64,000 nt of DNA from positions 57,551-121,550 of the forward strand of contig NZ_RHOM01000008.1 in the NCBI RefSeq assembly GCF_003946515.1. The letters run 5' to 3'. The translations under genes were made by a program, and so were the position numbers. Of the stretch, positions 9,667 through 18,556 are shown in pieces. The notes below the pieces were generated by a model. That model saw only the letters and a program-made list of their open reading frames with translations, was not told the origin of the DNA and made no database searches. This DNA is from Companilactobacillus zhongbaensis (GTDB lineage Bacteria; Bacillota; Bacilli; Lactobacillales; Lactobacillaceae). Numbering within the stretch: the first letter of the stretch is position 1; each line of letters opens with the position of its first letter.

Positions 9667-10992
9667 CTACTCTGCATCTCTATGTTTTCTAGCATAAGCA
9701 TAGAAAGGAAGACCAAGCAATGTGATTCCTAATCCGATCAATGCCAAACCTGTTTGCGTAATAATTGTGGAGATAACGATGAAGACACCACCGATGATCG
9801 CAATTATTGGTGTTACAGGATACCAGAGACACTTGTAAGGACGTTTCATTTCTGGTTCGCGTTTTCTTAGAATGATTGTTGCTGCGAATGTCATTGTGTA
9901 GAAGATCCAGATTACGAATACTAGCATGTCTGTCAATGTGTTGAAAGCACCTAAGAAGATCATGATGCAAGCAATTCCTAATTGTAAGAGTGTTGCTGCA
10001 TAAGGGATACTCTTCTTTGATAGTTTTGAGAGACCTTTGCTGAATGGTAATGACTTGTCTAGAGCCATTGCGTATGGAACTCTTAATCCGGTCATGGCGT
10101 ATCCGTTGATAGCACCATATACTGAGATCAAAATACCGATTGTAACGATCTTACCACCTGTGTGACCAAAGATAACTTCAGCAGCGTTTGCGGCTGTGTT
10201 TTCGTTACCCATAATTTGTCCGATAGGTAAGGTTCTTAAGAAGACATAATTAATTAATAAGTAAATAACTGTGATTCCTAGTAGTCCGAAGATGATGGCT
10301 TTTGGTAAGTCGACCTTTGGTTTCTTCAACTCTCCGGCGATGTTACCAACTTGGATCCAACCATCGTAAGCGAACATGGTGGCCAGTAGTCCGTGTCCTA
10401 AAGCTGTGAAGAAACTTGTGTTTTCTCCAGCTTGGATAGGAAATAGTGGAACTGGAGCACTTTCTTTAGCCATCAGACCAAAGATGATGATCAAGGCAAT
10501 TGGGATCAATTTGAAAATCGTGGCGAATGTTTGGAATCCACCAGCGAATTTTGAACCCATCAAGTTAATACCTGTAATCGAGAAAGCTACTATTAAAGCG
10601 ATGATAACTGAATAGCTTTTATCGATACTGAAAAGATGAACGAACTGTGTACTGAATACGATAGATAATGCTGCGATATTGGCAGGGAAGTAAACGACCA
10701 TTTCTGCCCATCCGATCATAAATGATGGTGCTTCCCCGTATGTATGATGAATGTACTCAACCATTCCACCTGTCTTCGGAATAGCAGCTGAAAGTTCGGC
10801 TGTTGTTAAACCGGCACAGATAGTAATTAAACCACCTAGTAGCCAGGCGAGTAGGGTCATATTGGCTGACCCAGTAACTTGAGTAACAACCGGCGTCTTG
10901 AAGAAGACACCACCACCAATTGCTGTACCTATAACTGTGGAAAGAGCTGCCCAAAAGCCAATACTCTTTTGGAGCTGTCTTTCTTCCTTCAT
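9667..10992 (-). CDS. APC-family amino-acid exchanger (SteT/LAT-like)
   Basis: A 441-residue, twelve-helix APC transporter. The helix-1 substrate motif is VIGTAIGGGVFFKTP, helix 3 has KTGGMVEYIHHTYGE, and helix 6 has MFAYDGWIQVGNIAGELKKP, which is characteristic of the LAT/SteT group that exchanges serine, threonine or other neutral amino acids. An AGAGGG ribosome site precedes the ATG. It stands alone between terminators, convergent with the ArsR gene. The exact substrate cannot be read from sequence. It could bring in serine or glycine for the nearby glycine reductase, which is a guess from proximity only. Confidence 0.88.
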   Translation of the reverse strand: MKEERQLQKSIGFWAALSTVIGTAIGGGVFFKTPVVTQVTGSANMTLLAWLLGGLITICAGLTTAELSAAIPKTGGMVEYIHHTYGEAPSFMIGWAEMVVYFPANIAALSIVFSTQFVHLFSIDKSYSVIIALIVAFSITGINLMGSKFAGGFQTFATIFKLIPIALIIIFGLMAKESAPVPLFPIQAGENTSFFTALGHGLLATMFAYDGWIQVGNIAGELKKPKVDLPKAIIFGLLGITVIYLLINYVFLRTLPIGQIMGNENTAANAAEVIFGHTGGKIVTIGILISVYGAINGYAMTGLRVPYAMALDKSLPFSKGLSKLSKKSIPYAATLLQLGIACIMIFLGAFNTLTDMLVFVIWIFYTMTFAATIILRKREPEMKRPYKCLWYPVTPIIAIIGGVFIVISTIITQTGLALIGLGITLLGLPFYAYARKHRDAE

Positions 10993-11341
10993 GATTTATT
11001 CCCTCTTTCTATATAGAATGTTTGCAAATCTTTTCACAATCATTTTACCAAATAAATATTTTTTTGAAAGAGGTTCACGATAAAAAATAAATTAATCAAT
11101 TAAATTTATTGAATAATTTTAATTAATAGAAAAATTCTAAGTATCAAAAATCCAGTATTACCAGGCGTTTTCACGATATAGCATACATATTTGATCAGTT
11201 TTTTAAAATTTCATAAAAAGTTTTGTTTATCATTCGCTCAATGAAAAAATAGAAATATTTTGTTAAAAAAATCACGTTGTGTGGTAATATTGATTATGGT
11301 GAAAGCGGTTACAAATTAAAAAAGCTTGGAGTAGAGGTATT
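10993..11341. promoter_or_regulatory. Divergent promoter region between two permeases
   Basis: A 349 bp AT-rich gap with no gene. It holds the leader of the minus-strand permease and, on the plus side, a TAATAT -10-like hexamer at 11285-11290 immediately before a perfect cre box at 11300-11313. Confidence 0.55.
11300..11313 (+). promoter_or_regulatory. cre site (CcpA operator)
   Basis: TGAAAGCGGTTACA matches the consensus TGWAANCGNTNWCA at every position. It lies about 10 bp after a -10-like TAATAT and 29 bp before the permease start, a position expected to repress when CcpA binds. Confidence 0.75.
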
Positions 11342-12697
11342 ATGCGACGAAAATCGATAAATGATTTGTTAAGTGGTTCAGAGGATAGGCCCAAGACGTT
11401 AGGTTTATTTGATCTAACGATCATGGGGATCGGAGCTATCATCGGTACAGGTATTTTGGTCCTAACAGGAATTGTTGCGGCCACCGATGCTGGTCCGGGG
11501 GTAATATTCTCATTCTTGATCGCTGCTTTAGCCAGTGCACTAATTGGTTTATGTTATTCAGAATTAACTACGACGATCCCTAGTTCGGGTAGTGCGTACG
11601 TTTATTCTTGGATAACAATGGGTGAGCAGATCGCCTTCTTCTCAGGATGGACATTATTAGGAGTTTACATAACTACGACCGCCACAGTAGCAACTGGGTG
11701 GACCGGATATGTAGCTTCATTCCTAAAGGAAATGGGCATCGTATTACCAAGCGCTATCAGGTATGACCCCTTCAATGGAGGGTTCATTAATTTACCCGCA
11801 GTTATTATTGTACTACTAATTACTATTTTACTAACAAGAGGAATGAGCGAAAGTAAGGTAGTTAATGACATTTTAGTTTTAGTTAAAATCGGAATTATCT
11901 TATTGTTCGTTATCGTTGGTGCGTTTCACTTGAAACCCGCAAATTGGCATCCGTTTTTACCATTTGGAGTTAAAGGTATTTTTACCGGAGCTTCAACCGT
12001 ATTCTTTTCTTTCTTAGGATTTGATGCTTTAGCGACATCAGCTGAAGATTGTAAGAATGTTCAAAGAAATCTGCCAATTGCGATTATTGCATCATTGACG
12101 ATTTCAACAATTTTATACATTATCGTTAGTTTAGTTATGACTGGTGCTGTTAAATACAACTTGCTCGATGTACCAGAAGCAATGTCTTTCGTTTTGATCT
12201 CAATTGATAAGCCGATCATAGCTCAAATTGTTTCATTCGGGGCTATCTTAGGGATTATCGCGGTAGTTTTGGCGTTCTTGTATGCCTCGTCAAATATTGC
12301 CATGTCAATGAGTCGTGGTGGATTCTTACCACCTATCTTTAGCAAATTGAATTCTAAAACTAAGACTCCTAATAGATCACTTTGGTTGATCGGAATCATC
12401 ACAGCGATTTGTTCAGGACTATTAGATATTAAAAAATTAGCAACGTTTGCTAATGTCGGTTCATTACTAATTTTCTTCTTGATCTCAGTTTCCGTATTGT
12501 TGTTGAGAAAGCAACATCCAGAACTCAAGAGACCATTCAAAGTACCAGGTGGCAGAATTTTGCCAATCTTATCTGCGTTAGTTTGTATCGTACTATTAAC
12601 TAATTTGCCAGGTACAGCATGGCTAAATTACTTAGGTTGGTTAGCCATCGGAGTTATTTTCTATTTTGCTTATTCGAAGTCACATGTTACGTATTAA
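11342..12697 (+). CDS. APC-family amino-acid permease (YfnA/CAT-like)
   Basis: A 451-residue permease with about twelve helices. Helix 1 carries GIGAIIGTGILVLTG, typical of the cationic amino acid transporter (CAT/YfnA) subgroup; helix 3 shows IPSSGSAYVYSW and helix 6 has FFSFLGFDALATSAEDCKN. The ATG follows GGAG. A perfect cre box upstream suggests catabolite repression. It is the nearest transport gene upstream of the glycine reductase operon and co-directional with it, though separated by about 460 bp. Glycine or another neutral amino acid is a reasonable but unproven substrate. Confidence 0.88.
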   Translation: MRRKSINDLLSGSEDRPKTLGLFDLTIMGIGAIIGTGILVLTGIVAATDAGPGVIFSFLIAALASALIGLCYSELTTTIPSSGSAYVYSWITMGEQIAFFSGWTLLGVYITTTATVATGWTGYVASFLKEMGIVLPSAIRYDPFNGGFINLPAVIIVLLITILLTRGMSESKVVNDILVLVKIGIILLFVIVGAFHLKPANWHPFLPFGVKGIFTGASTVFFSFLGFDALATSAEDCKNVQRNLPIAIIASLTISTILYIIVSLVMTGAVKYNLLDVPEAMSFVLISIDKPIIAQIVSFGAILGIIAVVLAFLYASSNIAMSMSRGGFLPPIFSKLNSKTKTPNRSLWLIGIITAICSGLLDIKKLATFANVGSLLIFFLISVSVLLLRKQHPELKRPFKVPGGRILPILSALVCIVLLTNLPGTAWLNYLGWLAIGVIFYFAYSKSHVTY

Positions 12698-13079
12698 ATT
12701 TTTTTGAAAACATTAGTGAAAATAAAAACAAAAAACAGGATGGTGACGTCATTATGATCGATACATCATGAAGGTATTTTAAAAGTTCGAATTATTAGAA
12801 AATATGTATTTATTTCGTGAACAAGTGTTTACGATTTGCAATATATTGCCATGAGGATCAATTGAAGAATTTTATGGATCTAGAGTGGTCAATACCAATT
12901 TCAAAGAAAAATGTCAATATATGGAACAATTCTACTGGAAATAATTTATTCTAATCAGTTTTATTTGAATTAACTAATCAATATCAAAAAATGCAAAGAT
13001 TTTTTCTATGAATCCTAATAGATCTGGATATTGATACAATTATTAACTATTTTCTAATTAAATAAGTTTTTTATTTGCT
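12698..13079 (+). other. Non-coding gap with decayed or TGA-containing short ORF
   Basis: The stretch 12783-12944 reads as an open frame with one TGA at 12852: ...TICNILP-(TGA)-GSIEEFYGSRVV... and ends at TAA 12942. I do not recognise the peptide. It may be a gene remnant. A selenocysteine reading is conceivable given the next operon, but nothing else supports it. Confidence 0.3.
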
Positions 13080-13117
13080 CGAAAACGGTTGCAAACGATC
13101 CATTATTACGATATATT
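13080..13117 (+). promoter_or_regulatory. Candidate grd operon promoter with overlapping cre-like box
   Basis: TTGCAA (13089-13094), a 17 bp spacer and TATATT (13112-13117) form a plausible promoter. CGAAAACGGTTGCA at 13080-13093 is, on the other strand, a cre-like box with two mismatches and overlaps the -35. It lies 44 bp before grdX. Confidence 0.5.
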
Positions 13118-13160
13118 TCAATTGTAAGGTGAAGTGAAAAAGTGAACAAAGAGGGCACAA

Positions 13161-13550
13161 ATGATGGGGAATTTTCATATAGTATCTAACAATCCAATGG
13201 TTGCAGAAAAATATCCTGATTTAACGGAGTTTGAGGAAAACTCGACAGTTAAAGATATTTTTTCAGAAGGCCGCAATTCCGTTCATCTTGGCGCTAATTT
13301 GATCAATCATCCGCTGGCGGGCAGTATTAAACCGAATCAGAGTCCTTATAAAAGTTTAGTTTTGAGTGACAACAAAGGGGAACTTGATATGTTCTCACTC
13401 AAACTGATCGAAGGAGCTCTTCAAGTATTGAAGAAATTCCCTCCCCGGGGTATCAAATACGACGAGCAGACCTTAGAGGATTTCCAAGTTATCGATTTAG
13501 ATCTATTAGATTCGGCAATTGATAGTTTGCCATATGAATATCACGAATAA
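13161..13550 (+). CDS. grdX: GrdX-family protein
   Basis: A 129-residue soluble protein. Its size, the N-terminal ISNNPMV-like segment (seen as VSNNPMVAEKY) and its place as first gene of a grd operon identify it as GrdX, a family found with glycine, sarcosine and betaine reductase genes whose role is not known. The ATG at 13161 follows GAGGG; a second ATG is the next codon. The next gene begins 42 bp downstream. Confidence 0.75.
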   Translation: MMGNFHIVSNNPMVAEKYPDLTEFEENSTVKDIFSEGRNSVHLGANLINHPLAGSIKPNQSPYKSLVLSDNKGELDMFSLKLIEGALQVLKKFPPRGIKYDEQTLEDFQVIDLDLLDSAIDSLPYEYHE

Positions 13551-13592
13551 ATTAGACTAGTAAGTTGTCTTATGTATGGGAGGAGAAGTTTT

Positions 13593-14822
13593 ATGTCTGA
13601 AGTATATGATCTTTTAGTTGTTGGGGCCGGTCCTGGTGGACTAGCTGCTGGAATTTATGGAAGTCGTTCAAAGATGAAGACGGCTATCTTAGATAAGAAC
13701 GCTGAACCTGGTGGTCAAGCTGCAACTACTGCCGAATTGGAAAATTATCCAGGATTTTGGGAAGGAACTACTGGTCCTGGCATTATGGAAAAATTCGCCG
13801 ATCATGCCAAAGCATTCGGAACCGAATTTTTAAGAGGAACAGTTGATGAAGTTGACTTCTCTGGTCCAATTAAGACAGTTCATACACAACAAGGTGATAC
13901 TTATCAAGCAAAGGCTATCGTCCTTTCACCAGGTGCTACACCTCGTAAGATCAATGTTAAAGGTGAAGCCGACTTGAGAGGTCAAGGTGTTAGTTATTGT
14001 GCAACTTGTGACGCCGACTTCTTCGTAGACTTGGACGTTTGTGTTGTTGGTAACGGTGATGCCGCTATTGAAGAAGCAATGTACTTAACTAAGTTTGCTG
14101 AAACAGTAACGATCATCGTTATTCATGAAGAAGGTAACTTAGACTGCAACAAGGCTAGTGCTGAAAAAGCCATGAAGAATCCTAAACTCAAATGGATCTG
14201 GAATTCAACAGTTGAAGAAATCGCTGGTGATGGCCTAGTTGAAAAAGTTGTTTTGAAGAATATCGACACTGGTGAATTGACAGACTATCCAACAAACGGT
14301 GTCTTCGTATTTATCGGTACAGAACCTCATACAGAATTCGTCAAAGACAAGATCGAATTAGACGACCGTGGCTACATCGTAACTAATGACATGATGGAAA
14401 CAAACGTGCCAGGTGTATACGGTGTCGGTGATGCCAGAGAAAAATATTTGAGACAAGTTATCACAGCAGCTTCAGATGGTGCTATTGCCGCATCAGCAGC
14501 CGAAAAATACTTGTCAGAACTTGAGACATTGCAAAATGATGTTCTCGATGAAAGTAAAGATAAACCAGTCCTATTAGCATTCTGGGCACCTCAGATCCAA
14601 GAAAGTATCGACTCGATCTCAGCTGTCGACAAAGTTGTTGAAAACAACAGCGACCCAGTTGGATTAGTTAAGTTAGATACTTATCGTGCTAAGAAGACCG
14701 CTACGCAATACAACGTTAACGAAATACCAACTGTAGTCTTATTCAAAGATGGAAAAGACGTAGCTCGTGTTGAAGGTGCAAAGAACATTACTGCAGAATC
14801 AGTGGCTGATTTATTGAAGTAA
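13593..14822 (+). CDS. trxB: Thioredoxin reductase with C-terminal thioredoxin-fold domain
   Basis: A 409-residue flavoprotein. FAD motif GAGPGGLAAG is near residue 11, the redox CATC is at 136-139, the NADPH motif is GNGDAAIEEA, and the C-terminal FAD motif is GVYGVGDAREK. The TrxB body ends near residue 315. About 90 further residues look like a thioredoxin fold (LLAFWAPQIQESID ... NEIPTVVLFKDGK), but the position of WCGPC reads WAPQIQ, so both redox cysteines are absent. The start at 13593 follows GGGAGGAG; an ATG at 13572 would contain that site. In grd operons TrxB and TrxA supply electrons to the selenoprotein GrdA. Confidence 0.92.
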   Translation: MSEVYDLLVVGAGPGGLAAGIYGSRSKMKTAILDKNAEPGGQAATTAELENYPGFWEGTTGPGIMEKFADHAKAFGTEFLRGTVDEVDFSGPIKTVHTQQGDTYQAKAIVLSPGATPRKINVKGEADLRGQGVSYCATCDADFFVDLDVCVVGNGDAAIEEAMYLTKFAETVTIIVIHEEGNLDCNKASAEKAMKNPKLKWIWNSTVEEIAGDGLVEKVVLKNIDTGELTDYPTNGVFVFIGTEPHTEFVKDKIELDDRGYIVTNDMMETNVPGVYGVGDAREKYLRQVITAASDGAIAASAAEKYLSELETLQNDVLDESKDKPVLLAFWAPQIQESIDSISAVDKVVENNSDPVGLVKLDTYRAKKTATQYNVNEIPTVVLFKDGKDVARVEGAKNITAESVADLLK

Positions 14823-14860
14823 TTTGATCCAAATAAAAAGTTTAGAGAAATCTAAATTTT

Positions 14861-14898
14861 TTATCTTTGAAATTTAAGCGATTAGATTTCAAAGATAA
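14861..14898 (+). promoter_or_regulatory. 13 bp inverted repeat between trxB and trxA
   Basis: TTATCTTTGAAAT and ATTTCAAAGATAA are perfect complements 12 bases apart. There is no T-tract after it, so it is more likely an mRNA stability or processing hairpin, or an operator, than a terminator. Confidence 0.55.
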
Positions 14899-14922
14899 GA
14901 AAGATGAAAGGGGGCGAAAATT

Positions 14923-15261
14923 ATGATGGAACATTTAACAAAAGAAAACTTTGAGGAAACGATCCAAAATTCCAAAGGGTTGGTTATGGTAGATTTCTTT
15001 AGTCCAAAATGTGTACCATGTATGGCACTTATGCCAGACGTTGAGAAACTAGCTGATGAAAAATCAGACGTTTGCACATTCTACGCTTTTGATACTACAG
15101 GTAACATGAGAATGGCCATGAAGCAAAAAGTCATGGGAATCCCAGCATACTTGTTCTACAAAGATGGCGAGAAGGTTGCTACTCTCGGGAAAGACATCTT
15201 GGAAGAAAAAGGAATGGCAGCTGTAACAGAAAAATTGGATGAACTGACTGAAACAGCTTAA
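14923..15261 (+). CDS. trxA: Thioredoxin of the glycine reductase system (CVPC type)
   Basis: A 112-residue thioredoxin fold protein. The active site is FFSPKCVPCMALMPD with C30 and C33, so CVPC replaces the usual WCGPC. The cis-proline is in GIPAYLFYKDG. Similar variant thioredoxins are known from glycine-reductase clostridia (family knowledge, not checked). It is preceded by GGGGG at good spacing to ATG 14923; 14926 is an alternative. With the upstream TrxB fusion it should re-reduce GrdA after each turnover, using NADPH. Confidence 0.9.
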   Translation: MMEHLTKENFEETIQNSKGLVMVDFFSPKCVPCMALMPDVEKLADEKSDVCTFYAFDTTGNMRMAMKQKVMGIPAYLFYKDGEKVATLGKDILEEKGMAAVTEKLDELTETA

Positions 15262-15316
15262 TTTCATCTTTCTTTTATATGTAGTTTTACAAATATGAAA
15301 GAAATGGGGGGCTAAT

Positions 15317-16606
15317 ATGCGACTAGATGTAGGAAACATCTTTATTAAAGATGTAGCTTTCGGCGATAAGACCGAAGTTAAAAACGGTACATTATTCGTT
15401 AATAAAGACGAATTGATCGAAGCAGCGACTGGCGGAGACGAAAGAATCAAATCACTTGATATATATCTAGCAAAACCAGGTGACAAGACTCGTATCATCC
15501 CTGTCAAAGATGTTATCGAACCACGTGTCAAGGTAGACGGAAAGGGTGGTATCTTCCCAGGTATCATCAATGACGTTGACCAAGTTGGCTCAGGAACAAC
15601 ACATGTACTTAAAGGAGCAGCAGTTGTTACAACTGGTAAAATTGTAGGATTCCAAGAAGGAATCATTGACATGAGTGGGGAAGGTGCTAAATACACACCA
15701 TTCTCAAAGACAAACAACATTGTCATTAAGATGGAACCAATTGACAGCATTAAACAACACGAACACGAAGAAGTTATTCGTTTAGTTGGATTTAGAGCTG
15801 CTAATTATCTTGGTGAGGCTGCTAAAGATGTTAAGCCTGATGAAGTAAAGACTTATGAAACAAAGCCATTGCTTGATCAAGTAGCACAATATCCAGACTT
15901 ACCAAAAGTAGTATATGTATACGCATTACAAACTCAAGGATTGATGCATAACACATTCTTCTATGGCGCAGATGCTAAGAAGATCGTTCCAACATTTATG
16001 TATCCAACAGAAGCATTTGATGGAGCTATTGCAAGTGGTAACTGTGTTTCAGCTTGTGATAAGAACCCATCATACGTGCATTTGAACAGTCCAGTTATTG
16101 AGGACTTGTATGCAAAACATGGTAAAGAAATTAACTTTATCGGATGTGTCATTACCAATGAGAACGTAACATTGCAAGACAAGAAACGTTCATCAAATAT
16201 GACCGCTAAATTAGTTGAAATGCTTGGTGCAGATGCAGCAATCGTCTCAGAAGAAGGCTTCGGTAACCCTGATGCCGACTTAGTTATGAACTGTAACAAC
16301 CTTGAAAATAAAGGCATTAAGACAGTTCTAGTAACAGATGAGTATGCTGGACGTGACGGAGCAAGTCAATCATTAGCTGATTCAACACCTAAGGGTGATG
16401 CTGTTGTTACAGCAGGTAATGCGAATGTCGTAGTTACACTACCAGTTATGGATACAGTTATCGGACATCCTGAAGTTGCTAACACAATTGCAGGTGCATG
16501 GGACGGAAGTCTTCATGACGATGGCAGTATTGAAGCTGAAATTCAAGTTATCACAGGATCAACTAACGAACTTGGTTTCAACACATTATCAGCAAAGACA
16601 ATTTAG
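15317..16606 (+). CDS. grdE: Glycine reductase component B, alpha/beta proprotein
   Basis: A 429-residue proprotein of the substrate-binding component B. The family is cleaved between Asn and Cys to give two chains, the cysteine becoming a pyruvoyl group that forms a Schiff base with glycine; here the site is SGNCVSACDKN with N242-C243. The C-terminal part has NELGFNTL. It acts with GrdB. The ATG follows GGGGG. Neighbour order (trxA-grdE-grdA-grdB) matches clostridial glycine reductase operons, which supports glycine rather than sarcosine or betaine as substrate. Confidence 0.95.
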   Translation: MRLDVGNIFIKDVAFGDKTEVKNGTLFVNKDELIEAATGGDERIKSLDIYLAKPGDKTRIIPVKDVIEPRVKVDGKGGIFPGIINDVDQVGSGTTHVLKGAAVVTTGKIVGFQEGIIDMSGEGAKYTPFSKTNNIVIKMEPIDSIKQHEHEEVIRLVGFRAANYLGEAAKDVKPDEVKTYETKPLLDQVAQYPDLPKVVYVYALQTQGLMHNTFFYGADAKKIVPTFMYPTEAFDGAIASGNCVSACDKNPSYVHLNSPVIEDLYAKHGKEINFIGCVITNENVTLQDKKRSSNMTAKLVEMLGADAAIVSEEGFGNPDADLVMNCNNLENKGIKTVLVTDEYAGRDGASQSLADSTPKGDAVVTAGNANVVVTLPVMDTVIGHPEVANTIAGAWDGSLHDDGSIEAEIQVITGSTNELGFNTLSAKTI

Positions 16607-16660
16607 TAAACGGAAACTTAGTAAACATTTTTTAATTAATAATAAGAAGGAGAGAGCATT

Positions 16661-17110
16661 ATGGGCATTCTTGAAAACAAGAAAGTCGCTATCTTAGGCG
16701 ACCGTGATGGAATTCCTGGTATGGCTATCGAAGCTTGTGTAAAATCAGCAGGCTCAGAAGTTGTATTTTCAACTACTGAATGTTTTGTTTGAACGAGCGC
16801 CGGAGCTATGGACCTGGAAAATCAACAAAGAATTAAAGATCTCACAGACAAATACGGAAAAGACGACCTAGTTGTAGTACTAGGTGGTGGAGAAGCCGAA
16901 GCTTGTGGCTTGGCTGCTGAAACCGTATCAACTGGTGATCCAACATTCGCTGGTCCATTAGCAGGAGTTCCGTTGGGACTCAAAGCATATCACATGTTTG
17001 AACTAAAGGACGAAGTAGACGCTGCAGTTTACGAAGAACAAGTATCAATGATGGAAATGGTATTAGACAAGGACGCAATCATTAAAGAAGTCCAAGAATA
17101 CCGTGGATAA
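16661..17110 (+). CDS. grdA: Glycine reductase selenoprotein A (Sec44)
   Basis: A 149-residue selenoprotein. The frame from ATG 16661 (after AAGGAG) runs through an in-frame TGA at 16790-16792, which is codon 44, in [17 protein letters not shown]. This is exactly the CFVU site of known GrdA proteins. The rest ([17 protein letters not shown]) is fully conserved in frame to TAA 17110, so this is recoding, not a broken gene. GrdA takes the carboxymethyl group from component B onto selenium and passes it to component C. A pipeline ignoring Sec would report only 16808-17110. Confidence 0.95.
16790..16792 (+). other. Selenocysteine UGA codon of grdA
   Basis: TGA at codon 44, flanked by TGTTTTGTT and ACGAGCGCCGGAGCT. 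A GC-rich segment with short complementary AGC/GCT and CC/GG pieces follows within 20 bases and may form the bSECIS; its fold is not obvious by eye. Confidence 0.85.
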
Positions 17111-17148
17111 AAAATCAGTAAGAGCAAAACCTGTGTAAAGGGGGAAAA

Positions 17149-18444
17149 ATGATGGGCAAGAAGAGAATTGTTCATTACATCAACCAATTCTTCGCCGGTA
17201 TCGGTGGTGAAGAAAAGGCCGACGTAAAGCCAGAAAAAAGTGACGGCGTTGTCGGACCAGGTATGGCCTTCAAAGGTCAACTAAGTGATGTAGCTGAGAT
17301 CGTTGGTACAGTCGTTTGTGGTGATAGTTACTTTAGTGAACATGAAGCAGATGCTTCAGAGACTGTTCTAAATATGATCGAAAGTTACAAACCAGATTTA
17401 GTAATCGTAGGACCAAGTTTTAACGCTGGTCGTTACGGTGTTGCTGCAGGTGCAGTAGCCAAACTAGTAGATGAGAACTTACACATTCCAGTAGTTGGTG
17501 GTATGTACCCAGAAAACCCTGGTTTAGACTTGTACAAGAAACATGGATACTTTGTAGAAACAGGTAACAGTGCTGCTACAATGAGAAAAGCAATTCCAGC
17601 AATGTCAGATGTTGTTAAACAACTACTGGCTGGAAATGAAGAAATCACAGGCTACATGCCTAAGGGTATCCGTGTTAACGAGTTCAAAGAAGAACGTGGC
17701 TCAAAGCGTGCTGTTGACATGCTAGTAAACAAAATACAAGGTAAGGAATTTAAGACAGAATATCCAATGCCTACCTTCGACCGTGTTGACCCAGCACCAG
17801 CCGTAAAGGATATCACAAAAGCTAGAATCGCTTTGGTATCTTCCGGTGGTCCGGTTCCCAAAGGAAACCCTGATCACATTGAATCATCAAGTGCATCTAA
17901 GTATGGCAAGTATAGCCTAAAAGATATTGATGACTTTACACCTGAGAACGGACAAACAGCTCACGGTGGTTACGATCCAGTTTACGCAAATGAAGACTTG
18001 GACCGTGTCCTACCTGTCGATGTGATTAAAGAAATGCTTGCTAACGGAGAGATCGGGTCATTACATGACTACTGGTACGCTACCGTTGGTAATGGTACAT
18101 CTGTAGCAAATGCTAAGAAATTTGGTACAGAGATTGGGAAACAATTAAAAGAAGACGGAGTAGATGCCGTTATTCTTACATCCACCTGAGGAACATGTAC
18201 TCGTTGCGGTGCAACGATGGTTAAAGCTATTGAAGCTCAAGGACTACCAATTGTTCACATGTGTACAATTGTTCCTATTTCTAAGACGGTTGGAGCTAAC
18301 CGTATTGTTCCTACAGTCGCAATCCCTTATCCTCTTGGTAATCCAGAATTGGATCCTAAGGATGAAAAAGAACTACGTAGAAAATTAGTCAGAAAAGCTC
18401 TTAAAGCTCTTGAAACACCTGTTACTGAACAAACAGTATTTTAG
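17149..18444 (+). CDS. grdB: Glycine reductase selenoprotein B, gamma subunit (Sec347)
   Basis: A 431-residue selenoprotein. The frame from 17149 reaches TGA at 18187-18189 (codon 347) in ILTST-U-GTCTRCGATMV and continues without break to TAG 18444 (VHMCTIVPISKTVGANRIVP). UGTCTRCG is the known Sec site of GrdB. Early residues GIGGEEKADV and GPSFNAGRYGVA are also typical. With the GrdE chains it forms component B, which binds glycine and forms the selenoether with GrdA. The ATG follows AGGGGG. A conventional call would end it at 18189 and miss 85 residues. Confidence 0.95.
18187..18216 (+). promoter_or_regulatory. Sec UGA and candidate bSECIS hairpin of grdB
   Basis: After the TGA (18187-18189), CGTTGC (18202-18207) pairs perfectly with GCAACG (18211-18216) around a GGT loop. 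The distance and a G-G-U apical loop resemble bacterial SECIS hairpins that recruit SelB. Confidence 0.7.
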
Positions 18445-18472
18445 ACTAGTAAAGAGCTGAGAGATCCAATTA

Positions 18473-18504
18473 GGAGCCGGAAAATTATTTTCGACTCCTT
18501 TTTT
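18473..18504 (+). terminator. Intrinsic terminator between grdB and grdC
   Basis: GGAGcCGGAAA pairs with TTTTCGaCTCC (one mismatch) and is followed by six T. It may be a partial terminator that lowers grdCD expression relative to grdEAB. Confidence 0.7.
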
Positions 18505-18556
18505 ATCGAAAAATCAAAGATTCATTGTTTCATTCAATTTTTTGGAGGTGCATAAT

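Noticed and set aside
16661..18444. grdA and grdB as pseudogenes broken by stop codons
   Set aside because: Both TGA codons fall exactly at the known Sec positions, the frames stay open and conserved on both sides, and ribosome sites are intact.
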